Assembly (NCBI GenBank): GCA_025997875.1
Contig: BNVE01000159.1
Span: forward strand, 1 to 8,802
Direction of reading: 5' to 3'
Length of the DNA: 8,802 nucleotides
Origin: Spirochaetia bacterium
GTDB taxonomy: Bacteria; Spirochaetota; Spirochaetia; Treponematales; Breznakiellaceae
Shown: piece by piece, positions 1 through 4,921 of the stretch
Numbering within the stretch: position 1 is the stretch's first letter
Layout of the letters: every line of letters starts with the position of its first letter
The notes under the pieces: model-generated
Database searches by the model: none
Seen by the model: only the letters and a program-made list of their open reading frames with translations
What the model was told of the DNA's origin: nothing
Made by a program: the position numbers and the translations under genes

Positions 1-346
1 TGAGGCATGCCTGATAATACTTTACCGTTTCGGCGGCTTCATCTTCGTTATTTCCACTTGAGGAGTAAAAGGAATAATTCTTTACAGAGCCATCCAATTT
101 TATTTCGATGTTCAAATCGCGGTGATAATCCCTTGTGGTTGGCTTAATGTATAAGGTCGGGGAATGTACCATCTGGCTGTGGCCGTCTTCACCGGTTACG
201 AATTCATACCCGGCTCGTTCTTCCCAATAAACCTCATATCCGCTAATTGGGAACCGTGCGGGGAGGGCTTCAATTTTCCCATACACCGCAATCCGCGCCT
301 CTTGCAAGGCTTCATCCGTCATTTCTAAAAGGTTCATCTTTTCCAT
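1..346 (-). CDS. Hypothetical protein, 3' end beyond left edge
   Basis: The frame starts at an ATG at 346 and stays open for 115 codons to the window edge, so the C-terminus is missing. The start is preceded by TAAGGAGAAGACG, a strong ribosome site that overlaps the TAA stop of the gene before it. I do not recognise the family. The visible part begins MEKMNLLEMTDEALQEAR, an amphipathic helix-like segment. A mixed, aromatic-rich stretch follows (GYEVYWEERAGYEF, then TLYIKP and NYSFYSSSG), which reads like a beta-rich soluble domain. There is no signal peptide or membrane segment. It is the third gene of the unit that starts at 819, downstream of the early-operon terminator. By position it should be a middle or late phage gene, but no function can be given. 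Confidence 0.75.
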   Translation of the reverse strand, partial: MEKMNLLEMTDEALQEARIAVYGKIEALPARFPISGYEVYWEERAGYEFVTGEDGHSQMVHSPTLYIKPTTRDYHRDLNIEIKLDGSVKNYSFYSSSGNNEDEAAETVKYYQACL

Positions 347-356
347 CGTCTTCTCC

Positions 357-557
357 TTAAATTCCTGTAAGATTCCAAGTTGCCAGCTGGAGGGTCTCTT
401 CGTTTTTCTCCTGTCCGGCAATCCGATAACCGTTTGTTATCGCACAGGCGATCCAACCGGCTATTTCCGATCTTTGCCTCTTGGTAAGGCCTTTCATGCC
501 AACCAGCGCATCCCTGATCTCCTGGATATTTGCCAGTTCCTGATTCACTTCTTCCAT
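357..557 (-). CDS. Small hypothetical phage protein (66 aa)
   Basis: The open frame extends upstream to 587, but the ATG at 557 is chosen because it follows TAAGGAGAGAACG, whose TAA is the stop of the preceding gene. The 66-aa product starts MEEVNQELANIQEIRDAL. It is largely predicted helix, with an amphipathic N-terminal third, a basic segment (GLTKRQRSEIAGW, about residues 24-36) and an alanine/isoleucine-rich stretch around residues 35-45 that is too short and polar for a membrane anchor. It ends LQLATWNLTGI. I do not recognise the family. It sits between 568-819 and 1-346 with gaps of about 10 bases, so the three are probably co-translated. Confidence 0.7.
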   Translation of the reverse strand: MEEVNQELANIQEIRDALVGMKGLTKRQRSEIAGWIACAITNGYRIAGQEKNEETLQLATWNLTGI

Positions 558-567
558 CGTTCTCTCC

Positions 568-819
568 TTAATATTTGATAAAAACATCGTAATGGCTTAC
601 GGTGTTTCCCGCTTTGGCGGCGTTGGCATCCGTTGTTATATCCCGGTAAAGGCTGGAGCCTTTGGGGAACCTTCCGCGCCGGATGGCCTCCCGAAGCTGG
701 AGGGTTGCGGCTGGCTTTGTATAATCGTCAATGAAGCCGATCCCTTCGCTTTCGCCGAATTTATCAGCAGGTCCAAGAACCTCGTACCAAAACATCCTAT
801 CGCCATACATATTGACCAT
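568..819 (-). CDS. Hypothetical protein, first gene after the terminator (83 aa)
   Basis: The ATG at 819 is preceded by AAAGGAGAATGAG, a good ribosome site. The 83-aa product is soluble and mixed-charge: MVNMYGDRMFWYEVLGP at the N-terminus, a DDYTKP segment near the middle, a basic LREAIRRGRFPKGSSLYRD stretch around residues 42-60, and SHYDVFIKY at the C-terminus. No family or catalytic motif is recognised. It is the first gene of the unit downstream of the terminator at 967-990, with a 147-base leader holding two dyad elements. In phage Mu this place is occupied by the middle-operon activator C, but this protein shows no helix-turn-helix like that of Mor or C. An opposite-strand frame at 592-873 overlaps it and lacks a convincing ribosome site, so it is treated as a shadow. 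Confidence 0.72.
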   Translation of the reverse strand: MVNMYGDRMFWYEVLGPADKFGESEGIGFIDDYTKPAATLQLREAIRRGRFPKGSSLYRDITTDANAAKAGNTVSHYDVFIKY

Positions 820-852
820 CTCATTCTCCTTTGCCTTTCGGCTTATGTTTTA

Positions 853-874
853 ATTATGCTACTAGCAGAATAAT
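853..874. promoter_or_regulatory. Imperfect 22-bp dyad, possible operator/activator site
   Basis: This 22-bp imperfect palindrome is centred on CTAG (862-865). Its two arms, ATTATGCTA and TAGAATAAT-like, pair at 9 of 11 positions. On the minus strand it contains CATAAT, 17 bp downstream of TTGCGT, a fair -10 with a weak -35. It lies 34 bases upstream of the start at 819. A dyad that overlaps a -10 fits a regulated promoter for the operon 819 to 1. The identity of the binding protein is unknown. Confidence 0.4.
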
Positions 875-927
875 AACGCAAGCGAATTGTCCAGAATGTT
901 TCAAGAAATCTACTCTTTTTTTATGGA

Positions 928-953
928 AATTGGTAAATGCGCATTTAGTAATT
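928..953. promoter_or_regulatory. Perfect 14-bp palindrome with flanking AATT arms
   Basis: TAAATGCGCATTTA at 934-947 is a perfect 14-bp palindrome. AATT at 928-931 and AATT at 950-953 extend the symmetry to 11 of 13 pairs over 26 bp. It lies between the early-operon terminator and the next gene, outside any coding frame I support. A TAGATT hexamer on the minus strand (907-912) is centred 31 bp downstream. This would place the palindrome near -41 of a start site, as for activators that replace a -35 box. In Mu, Mor acts this way at the middle promoter; applying that here is inference. Confidence 0.45.
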
Positions 954-966
954 CAGCACAGATAGT

Positions 967-990
967 AAAAAACCCTCTCACAGAGAGGGC
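967..990 (-). terminator. Intrinsic terminator ending the early operon
   Basis: Read on the minus strand, CCCTCTC-TGT-GAGAGGG forms a perfect 7-bp stem with a 3-base loop, followed at once by six T residues (complement of 967-972). It starts 11 bases after the TAA stop at 1001-1003. The other strand has no T-run, so it acts only on leftward transcription. It separates the early genes from the unit that starts at 819. Confidence 0.9.
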
Positions 991-1000
991 AGACAAGGAT

Positions 1001-1321
1001 TTAAGTGGGGTTATCAATAGGTTTAACCCTTACAAACTGACTAATGGGCTTTACTTCCAAGCCCAAATCACGGGCGAGGCGCTCTTCAATTTTCGCGCCC
1101 TTCGATTGCTTCCAGTCCGGTAAAAGCGCAATGCCATCGCACCGCACCAGTTCCCGAATTGCCAGCCGCATGGCCTTTAACCATTCCGTGTTTTTAGAAA
1201 TAAAGGATGCAGGACTTACCGGCCATACTCCGGCGAGATGCAGACGTTCTTCCGCCTCCAGGAATTTCTTTTGGTAATTCGGATCGCCGGTTACTTTTCC
1301 GCAGATGTATATCCTTTTCAT
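1001..1321 (-). CDS. DUF4406 protein, deoxyribosyltransferase-like fold
   Basis: The 106-aa product matches the DUF4406 pattern: N-terminal KRIYICGKVTGDPNYQKKF (residues 2-20), then the alternating strand-helix segment with AEERL and PVSPASF (about 23-40), then RCDGIALLPDWKQSKGAKIEERLA (about 60-83), which carries the family's CD, LLPxW, S-x-GAxxE signature. That fold resembles nucleoside 2-deoxyribosyltransferases. Members are common in phages, and their substrate is unproven. The ATG at 1321 overlaps the previous stop as ATGA and has GGAG upstream. It is the last early gene, directly before the terminator. A role in nucleotide metabolism or host-defence interference is possible but not shown by the sequence. 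Confidence 0.85.
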   Translation of the reverse strand: MKRIYICGKVTGDPNYQKKFLEAEERLHLAGVWPVSPASFISKNTEWLKAMRLAIRELVRCDGIALLPDWKQSKGAKIEERLARDLGLEVKPISQFVRVKPIDNPT

Positions 1322-1587
1322 TTTTTTGGCTCCATATAATCAATAATTTGTTGGGCATTAAATCCCCGCGCCGCTAATTCTTCTATTTTCCGGCAAGCGG
1401 CGGCTTCTATTGCCTTATGGGAAAGACCGCAGAATACCCCAAAAAGGTCTCCGTATGTTTCCAGCTTTTCTTTGGCCAGTGCATCTTCAAAGTTTTTCCG
1501 TTTCCATTCTTTGGTACGCTTTCTTTGTTTTATCGCCATCTCCTGAAGCATTTCCCTGACCGCTTTTGTCACCCGCTTTTTTGTCAT
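1318..1587 (-). CDS. Small basic hypothetical protein (89 aa)
   Basis: The start at 1587 overlaps the preceding stop as ATGA, and AAGGGGAAAAGCAA supplies the ribosome site. The protein has a strongly basic N-terminal half (TKKRVTKAVREM, then KQRKRTKEWKRKN, residues 2-32). A helical C-terminal half has GLSHKAIEAAACRKIEELAARG around residues 54-75 and ends IIDYMEPKK. The basic helix suggests nucleic-acid or acidic-protein binding. The C-terminal part (EELAARGFNAQQIIDYM) resembles a short helix-turn-helix-like pair of helices, but I cannot assign a family. It lies between the zinc-knuckle gene and the DUF4406 gene in an overlapping run. Confidence 0.75.
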   Translation of the reverse strand: MTKKRVTKAVREMLQEMAIKQRKRTKEWKRKNFEDALAKEKLETYGDLFGVFCGLSHKAIEAAACRKIEELAARGFNAQQIIDYMEPKK

Positions 1588-1784
1588 TTGCTTTTCCCCT
1601 TGGTTTTTTTAATCCCTCTTTTTTGAGGAGGGTACATCTCCCGCATTACTTTTTTTACTCTTTTACAAGAGAGTGTAAAACATCGAATAGAACACCTCAG
1701 ACATATTTTTTCCTCTTCCAGCTCAATAGAGACCGTACCATGGATACCTTCACTGAATTCTTTTCCACAATAATTACAAACCAT
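1584..1784 (-). CDS. Zinc-knuckle small protein (66 aa)
   Basis: The ATG at 1784 shares a base with the preceding stop (TGATG) and has AAGGGGGA five bases upstream. A GTG at 1787 is a weaker alternative because it sits too close to that site. The protein has two CxxC knuckles, C3-x2-C6 (MVCNYCG) and C28-x2-C31 (ICLRC), which could bind one zinc ion, plus C35 and C40. A lysine/arginine-rich tail follows (KRVKKVMRE, then KRGIKKTKGKSK). This arrangement suggests a compact nucleic-acid-binding or protein-docking zinc ribbon. No specific family is recognised. It is part of the six-gene overlapping tail of the early operon. Confidence 0.78.
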   Translation of the reverse strand: MVCNYCGKEFSEGIHGTVSIELEEEKICLRCSIRCFTLSCKRVKKVMREMYPPQKRGIKKTKGKSK

Positions 1785-1981
1785 CACTCCCCCTTATACT
1801 TCAGTGCATGAAACATGAACGGCAATAAATAAGCGAAGGCTTTACCATTTATCCTATCGCCATATTTTTTGATAAACAAACGCAGAAGTTCCTTTTTCGA
1901 GAGTGTCAAATTCTGATGAAGAAAATCCCGCGCATCCTTAAAATCCATTTCGTCAGGTAATTCAAGTCCAAGTAAATTCAT
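1784..1981 (-). CDS. Small helical hypothetical protein (65 aa)
   Basis: The start at 1981 overlaps the previous stop as ATGA, with AAGGAT upstream. The product begins MNLLGLELPDEMDFKDARDF and continues with a helix LSKKELLRLFIKKYGDRI (about residues 27-44). It ends in a hydrophobic segment, FAYLLPFMFHALKY (about 49-62), that is too short and too late in the chain to be a confident membrane span. It is more likely a core or interface helix. I do not recognise a family. In Mu the activator Mor lies in this part of the early operon, but Mor is about twice as long and has a recognisable C-terminal helix-turn-helix, which is absent here. Confidence 0.75.
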   Translation of the reverse strand: MNLLGLELPDEMDFKDARDFLHQNLTLSKKELLRLFIKKYGDRINGKAFAYLLPFMFHALKYKGE

Positions 1982-2190
1982 TTCACATCCTTCTTGAGGT
2001 ATATCCGCCCCTGCTCGTCCTCGGCCAACAGAGGATTCTCAAAGGTCAGTGTGGCGATCCGTACCAACGCAGCATTCCGGCTTACGCTAAAAGCCTTGGC
2101 GATTTTATTTACACTCACCGGCTCCTGCTTGTTTTTCAGAAAGTCAATAATCTGTTCATGCGTGGGTAGCTGGACATTTTTTTTCATCAT
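1978..2190 (-). CDS. Winged-helix-like DNA-binding protein (70 aa)
   Basis: The start at 2190 (ATGATG) overlaps the TGA of the preceding gene. The ribosome site, AGGGAG, is somewhat far upstream, so translational coupling is likely. The sequence reads as one winged-helix unit: helix 1 THEQIIDFLKNK (residues 10-21), then PVSVNKIAKAFSVSRNAALVRIATL (24-48) as the helix-turn-helix with the recognition helix around SRNAALVRI, then a wing NPLLAEDEQGRIYLKKD (52-68). It is a plausible small transcription regulator, for example of the downstream promoter at 820-966. The target is not shown by the sequence, and the exact family is uncertain. Confidence 0.78.
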   Translation of the reverse strand: MMKKNVQLPTHEQIIDFLKNKQEPVSVNKIAKAFSVSRNAALVRIATLTFENPLLAEDEQGRIYLKKDVK

Positions 2191-2387
2191 TCCACGAACA
2201 ATTCTCCCTGTTTCAGTTCTGAAAGCAACCCTTCAAGTTTTCCCAGGTTGTTTTCGATTTTTTTTAGTTTGGCTTGCTCTGCCTTTAACGCCAAACGCAG
2301 ATCGTTGATCTCGACCCGCGCCCATGAAGCCAGTTCAAGGGCTTGCTCTGCGGTTTTTCTTTTGAATAAGCTCTTTTGCCAAAACAT
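2187..2387 (-). CDS. Small coiled-coil protein (66 aa)
   Basis: The ATG at 2387 overlaps the GemA stop as TAATG, with AAGGAGGCAAAATA as ribosome site. The short basic N-terminus (MFWQKSLFKRKTAEQAL) is followed by an uninterrupted helix with leucine heptads (VEINDLRLALKAEQ, KLKKIENNLGKLEGLLSELK; about residues 25-59). This is a clear two-heptad-or-more coiled coil. It most likely dimerises. No family is recognised. It links GemA to the small-gene tail. Confidence 0.78.
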   Translation of the reverse strand: MFWQKSLFKRKTAEQALELASWARVEINDLRLALKAEQAKLKKIENNLGKLEGLLSELKQGELFVE

Positions 2388-2875
2388 TATTTTGCCTCCT
2401 TCTTTCCAGTTACCGGATCAAATCCTGCCTTCTTCATCATGACCTCCAGGGCGATGATCACCTTCCGGGCAAGGGCCGCATTAAGAAAACGGGGATGATC
2501 CACATGGGTAATCCGTTTTATGAAAGCCCGGAGAGCCTTATCGGTTTTATTCCGGGCGCAGGTTCGCCACATCACCTCAATCTTGGCCCTCTGCCCGGCG
2601 GTACCGCCCCATTCATCAGTCCATTGGGGGCGGGTTTTTCCACCCCTCTTACTGCTTTTGAATCCAAGGTTCTCAAAGGCCTTCATAACAGCGGAGAACT
2701 GATATTCCCATTCAAGATCAGCAGCGCTGTCGATCCCGGCCGCCCCGGACAATAAAGACCGATAGTCTTCATCCGTAATTTCCACTGCGTTTTTGGCAAT
2801 ATGAATCAGAGCCATCTTCCCTTTTTTATTCGAGATAGGAAGTGGGGTGTTCCTTGCCGCATTATCGTTTCTCAT
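2387..2875 (-). CDS. gemA: Mu gp16/GemA-type regulatory protein (DUF1018)
   Basis: The protein matches the GemA/gp16 family: MALIHIAKNAVEITDEDYRS (about residues 21-40), the LLSGAAGIDSAADLEWE block that follows, then AFENLGFKS, the Gln-rich stretch GGTAGQRAKIEVMWRTCARN (about 89-108) and the C-terminal KRITHVDHPRFLNAALARKVIIAL (about 119-142). In Mu, GemA alters host gene expression and DNA supercoiling. The open frame extends to 2914, but the ATG at 2875 is chosen because AAAAGGAGCGAAT lies directly before it, while the upstream ATG has no ribosome site. The start overlaps the end of the 54-aa membrane ORF by 14 bases. It is 162 aa long, normal for the family. Confidence 0.88.
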   Translation of the reverse strand: MRNDNAARNTPLPISNKKGKMALIHIAKNAVEITDEDYRSLLSGAAGIDSAADLEWEYQFSAVMKAFENLGFKSSKRGGKTRPQWTDEWGGTAGQRAKIEVMWRTCARNKTDKALRAFIKRITHVDHPRFLNAALARKVIIALEVMMKKAGFDPVTGKKEAK

Positions 2876-3026
2876 ATTCGCTCCTTTTGGTATTGGCATC
2901 TTCTGAATACCCATTGTTAATAGCGTTTTTCCGCTTGTCCATCATGCCCAGGGCGTAAGGTCCGAATGCAAAGACTGTCAAGAAAAAAAGAACTACCGCG
3001 ATGAAGATGTATGATAAAATGATCAT
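2862..3026 (-). CDS. Small single-pass membrane protein (54 aa)
   Basis: I translated this short frame directly. It starts at ATG 3026, overlapping the HNH stop as ATGA, with GGAGGGCAAA as ribosome site, and stops at TAA 2862-2864. Residues 1-28 (MIILSYIFIAVVLFFLTVFA, then FGPYALGM) form a strong hydrophobic membrane segment. A short charged tail follows, MDKRKNAINN and EDANTKRSEYEKR. The tail overlaps the GemA start by 14 bases. No charged residue precedes the hydrophobic segment. The positive KRK just after it predicts an N-out, C-in anchor. The function is unknown. Small membrane proteins in phage early regions can be host-inhibiting or superinfection factors, but nothing here proves that. 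Confidence 0.72.
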   Translation of the reverse strand: MIILSYIFIAVVLFFLTVFAFGPYALGMMDKRKNAINNGYSEDANTKRSEYEKR

Positions 3027-3808
3027 TTTGCCCTCCGTCTGGCTTTCCGGTGACGGGCCCCTCGTTTACGGTCAGCAATTCCAAGGTTTACGTCTGCAAT
3101 TAATTTGCCCGTTTTGGTTAATTCAGCATTTTCAAAAATCAAACCAATATGATTCATAATGGCCAATTCCGCCCGGGAAACCATGAGAAGATTTTTTAGT
3201 TTTATATTCAACTTGTTTTTATCAGTAAAAATAATTACGTGACCCTTGGGTACCGGTCCGTTTGCTTTCTCCCAAATGATCAGATGTTTTTGTTTCCACT
3301 TGTTGGGATCGGCTATTTTAACGTCAACATATCCATCCGAATTTATCCGCTCCGATCCCACAGGCATATAATTTGCGGGTATATTCCCTGGCTTGAACCT
3401 AGTTTTTTCAGTCCCCGGGGCCGACCATCCCTTTAATCCTTTGTTCCACGGTTCAAATCCAGCCTGGAATCTATAATCCAGGCCGTTTGTTATCCCACGG
3501 TTATGGCAAGCCGCCCTAATTGCCGAATGCTCCAAGCGGAGGTCAAAGTGTTTATTAAAAAGCTCTGCTAATTCAATAAAACTTTGGCCCTCCGCATGCT
3601 TTTCAAGAAACCTTATTTCCTTGGCGGAATAGTTATGCGGAGGTGGAGCGCCATTACTGAATCCACGGTCGGATGTTATAAAGCGGATCGCGGCTTCAGT
3701 TTGCTCAAGACCGAAACGCTGATTAAAAAGGGCCGCCAATTCACCGATGGTCCGGCCTTTTATTTTCTTTTCCAGGAATTTTATTTCCTTTTCAGAATAT
3801 CTGTGCAT
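3023..3808 (-). CDS. HNH endonuclease with duplicated N-terminal helical repeats
   Basis: This is a 261-aa protein. Residues 4-53 and 60-109 are tandem copies of one helical, SANT/HTH-like unit (YSEKEIKFLEK / YSAKEIRFLEK, ELAALFN / ELAELFN, AIR, RGFSNG / RGITNG), probably DNA-binding. Residues 118-170 hold the linker typical of these nucleases (FEPWNKGLKG, RFKPGN, PVGSERINSDGYVDVK). Residues 175-216 form the HNH core: H175 in KHLIIWE, NGPVPKGH, then FTDKNKLN with N201 and KNLL. The central His of canonical HxD is replaced by Phe-Thr, as seen in some phage HNH relatives. A lysine/arginine-rich tail ends the protein. The start at 3808 follows the upstream stop by three bases with a poor ribosome site. 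It is probably a free-standing, homing-type nuclease within the early operon. Confidence 0.85.
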   Translation of the reverse strand: MHRYSEKEIKFLEKKIKGRTIGELAALFNQRFGLEQTEAAIRFITSDRGFSNGAPPPHNYSAKEIRFLEKHAEGQSFIELAELFNKHFDLRLEHSAIRAACHNRGITNGLDYRFQAGFEPWNKGLKGWSAPGTEKTRFKPGNIPANYMPVGSERINSDGYVDVKIADPNKWKQKHLIIWEKANGPVPKGHVIIFTDKNKLNIKLKNLLMVSRAELAIMNHIGLIFENAELTKTGKLIADVNLGIADRKRGARHRKARRRAK

Positions 3809-3811
3809 ACC

Positions 3812-4036
3812 TTAGTCCGTTAAAAGCGGAATCTTTATGTCGTCATTCGCATTATCAATGGCCAATTTTGCCTTCAGGACAAGATTTCCGCTGTTGATAA
3901 TTTGCGCGGCGACATTGGTAATCGCATGGGCACGATTAATCTCTTCAGCAAGGTCTTCGCCTTTCAAATCTTCATCCCCCAGCCGCTCAATCTCGGCGAA
4001 CAGGTGATTATTAAGATCTGATAATTTATTCTTCAT
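3812..4036 (-). CDS. Conserved small phage protein downstream of Gam (74 aa)
   Basis: The frame is open from 4198, but that part lies inside Gam and reads as low-quality shadow. The ATG at 4036 has AAAGGAGCGAAAAC directly upstream. The product begins MKNKLSDLNNHLFAEIERLG, then acidic DEDLKGEDLAEEINRAHAIT, then VAAQIINSGNLVLKAKLAID. It is helical throughout. From memory this resembles a family of short hypothetical proteins in Mu-like phages that often accompany Gam. I cannot name a function. A GC-rich hairpin precedes it, and the HNH gene follows by three bases. Confidence 0.85.
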   Translation of the reverse strand: MKNKLSDLNNHLFAEIERLGDEDLKGEDLAEEINRAHAITNVAAQIINSGNLVLKAKLAIDNANDDIKIPLLTD

Positions 4037-4055
4037 GTTTTCGCTCCTTTGACAT

Positions 4056-4076
4056 GGCGGCCAAACCCTGGCCGCC
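4056..4076. promoter_or_regulatory. Strong intercistronic hairpin after gam
   Basis: GGCGGCCA (4056-4063) and TGGCCGCC (4069-4076) are perfect 8-bp inverted repeats with a 5-base loop, in the gap between the Gam stop and the next ribosome site. Neither strand has a following T-run, so it is not a standard terminator. On the mRNA it would sit just before AAAGGAG at 4036 and could limit read-through or protect the transcript 3' end. Confidence 0.5.
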
Positions 4077-4088
4077 GGTATTCTGTTT

Positions 4089-4601
4089 TCAGGCAACCTG
4101 TTCCTTGAGAAGTTCTTTATTGACTTCCTCTTTGTCAGCCTCGCAGAAGAAGTCATCCTTGACCTTCCGAACCGAATCAACCTGGTGGAGGGTCTCATCG
4201 TCCAGCTCCGCCATCGCTTCCTTGTCCGGCTCTTCCTTCACCCGGATATACCTGTCCAGTTTCAGTTTTTTGAGAAGTTCCAGCGTGGTTTTCTTGACGC
4301 TGATGGATGTACTCTTCCGGTACCCGAAACTGCCGAAGGAGAGCTGGACGCTCTTCCTGTCCTTGAAGAGGTCCGCCCGGTTGTATTCGGCATAGGCACC
4401 GAGCAGTGCGGAGTCATCGGCAATCCGTTTGCGGATCGCTTCCCCCTTCTTTGCCGCATCAGCCTTGATCTCCGCGATCTGCTTGTGGGCTTCGGTGTCA
4501 ATGCTCTGAAGCTCATGCTCCAAAAGCCCGATTTCCTTGAGAACCAGATTGGCTTCATCAAGGGTGTTGATTTTCCCCACCTGGGGTTTAAGCCGCGCCA
4601 T
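4089..4601 (-). CDS. gam: Mu Gam-type host-nuclease inhibitor
   Basis: This 170-aa protein has the Mu Gam layout and size (Mu Gam is 174 aa). It opens with KINTLDEANLVLKEIGLLEHELQ (about residues 10-32), a long helical coiled-coil segment. Next comes GEAIRKRIADDSALLGAYAEYNRADLF (53-79), then the beta strand block KSVQLSFGSFGYRKST (83-98), LLKKLKLDRYIRVKEEPDKEAM and a charged tail. Gam is the bacterial Ku-like protein that binds double-stranded DNA ends and blocks exonuclease attack during transposition. The start at 4601 is preceded by GGAGGTAAAC, and the end of the 52-aa gene upstream overlaps it by 14 bases. An 8-bp hairpin follows it. Confidence 0.93.
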   Translation of the reverse strand: MARLKPQVGKINTLDEANLVLKEIGLLEHELQSIDTEAHKQIAEIKADAAKKGEAIRKRIADDSALLGAYAEYNRADLFKDRKSVQLSFGSFGYRKSTSISVKKTTLELLKKLKLDRYIRVKEEPDKEAMAELDDETLHQVDSVRKVKDDFFCEADKEEVNKELLKEQVA

Positions 4602-4746
4602 GTTTACCTCCGTGCGCTTTAATATATTTAGCCATTTCAGGATGAAAGGCTAATTTAACAATCCAATAAGCACCGCCCTGGAGACGTGCGCCCATTGCCT
4701 TAATAAGACCGATAAAATTAAGGGCATAGGGATCACTGGTACTCAT
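4588..4746 (-). CDS. Small hypothetical phage protein (52 aa)
   Basis: The open frame extends to 4794, but the ATG at 4746 is chosen because it overlaps the stop of the previous gene as TAATG, with AGGGGCAGGTA as ribosome site. The 52-aa product starts MSTSDPYALNFIGLIKAMG, continues with YWIVKLAFHPEMAKYIKAHG and ends KHGAA. It is mixed helical, with some hydrophobic residues but no clear membrane span. Its last 14 bases lie inside the start of gam, so the two are probably coupled. I do not recognise the family. In phage Mu this stretch also holds several small genes of modest effect. Confidence 0.75.
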   Translation of the reverse strand: MSTSDPYALNFIGLIKAMGARLQGGAYWIVKLAFHPEMAKYIKAHGGKHGAA

Positions 4747-4904
4747 TACCTGCCCCTGTGCGGTGTGACCACCGTTGTATGGCCGAGAATCCACTCCCTG
4801 ACCGTCAGCCCGATGTCCCGAACAATGTCACCGATAAATCTCGGCTTTATCCGTTCCCCGCAATCCTTGAGGTTCATTGCCCTCCGGTAAATCCATCCCT
4901 TCAT
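4746..4904 (-). CDS. Small hypothetical phage protein (52 aa)
   Basis: I translated this short frame directly. ATG at 4904 follows GAGGGAGGGGAACT, and the TAA at 4746-4748 overlaps the next start. The product begins MKGWIYRRAMNLKDCGERIK, then PRFIGDIVRDIGLTVREWIL and ends HTTVVTPHRGR. It is basic and helical. The pattern of a short basic N-terminus, GERIK and V-x-D-x-G-L-x-V-R-E-W is like small proteins that I recall from Mu-like phages, but I cannot name a family. It is complete at 52 aa and lies between the gene at 4922 and the gene at 4588. Confidence 0.72.
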   Translation of the reverse strand: MKGWIYRRAMNLKDCGERIKPRFIGDIVRDIGLTVREWILGHTTVVTPHRGR

Positions 4905-4921
4905 AGTTCCCCTCCCTCTGT

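Noticed and set aside
592..873. Plus-strand open frame of 93 codons
   Set aside because: It lies over the minus-strand gene 568-819, which has a strong ribosome site and tight coupling to its neighbour. The plus-strand frame has neither.
2876..2914. Upstream start for gemA
   Set aside because: There is no ribosome site before the ATG at 2914, while AAAAGGAGCGAAT precedes the ATG at 2875.
4056..4076. Terminator after gam
   Set aside because: The stem is strong, but neither strand has a following T-run, and co-transcribed genes continue downstream.
4037..4198. N-terminal extension of the 74-aa gene to 4198
   Set aside because: The extra residues overlap Gam in another frame and read as arginine/serine-rich shadow, and the ATG at 4036 has a strong ribosome site.
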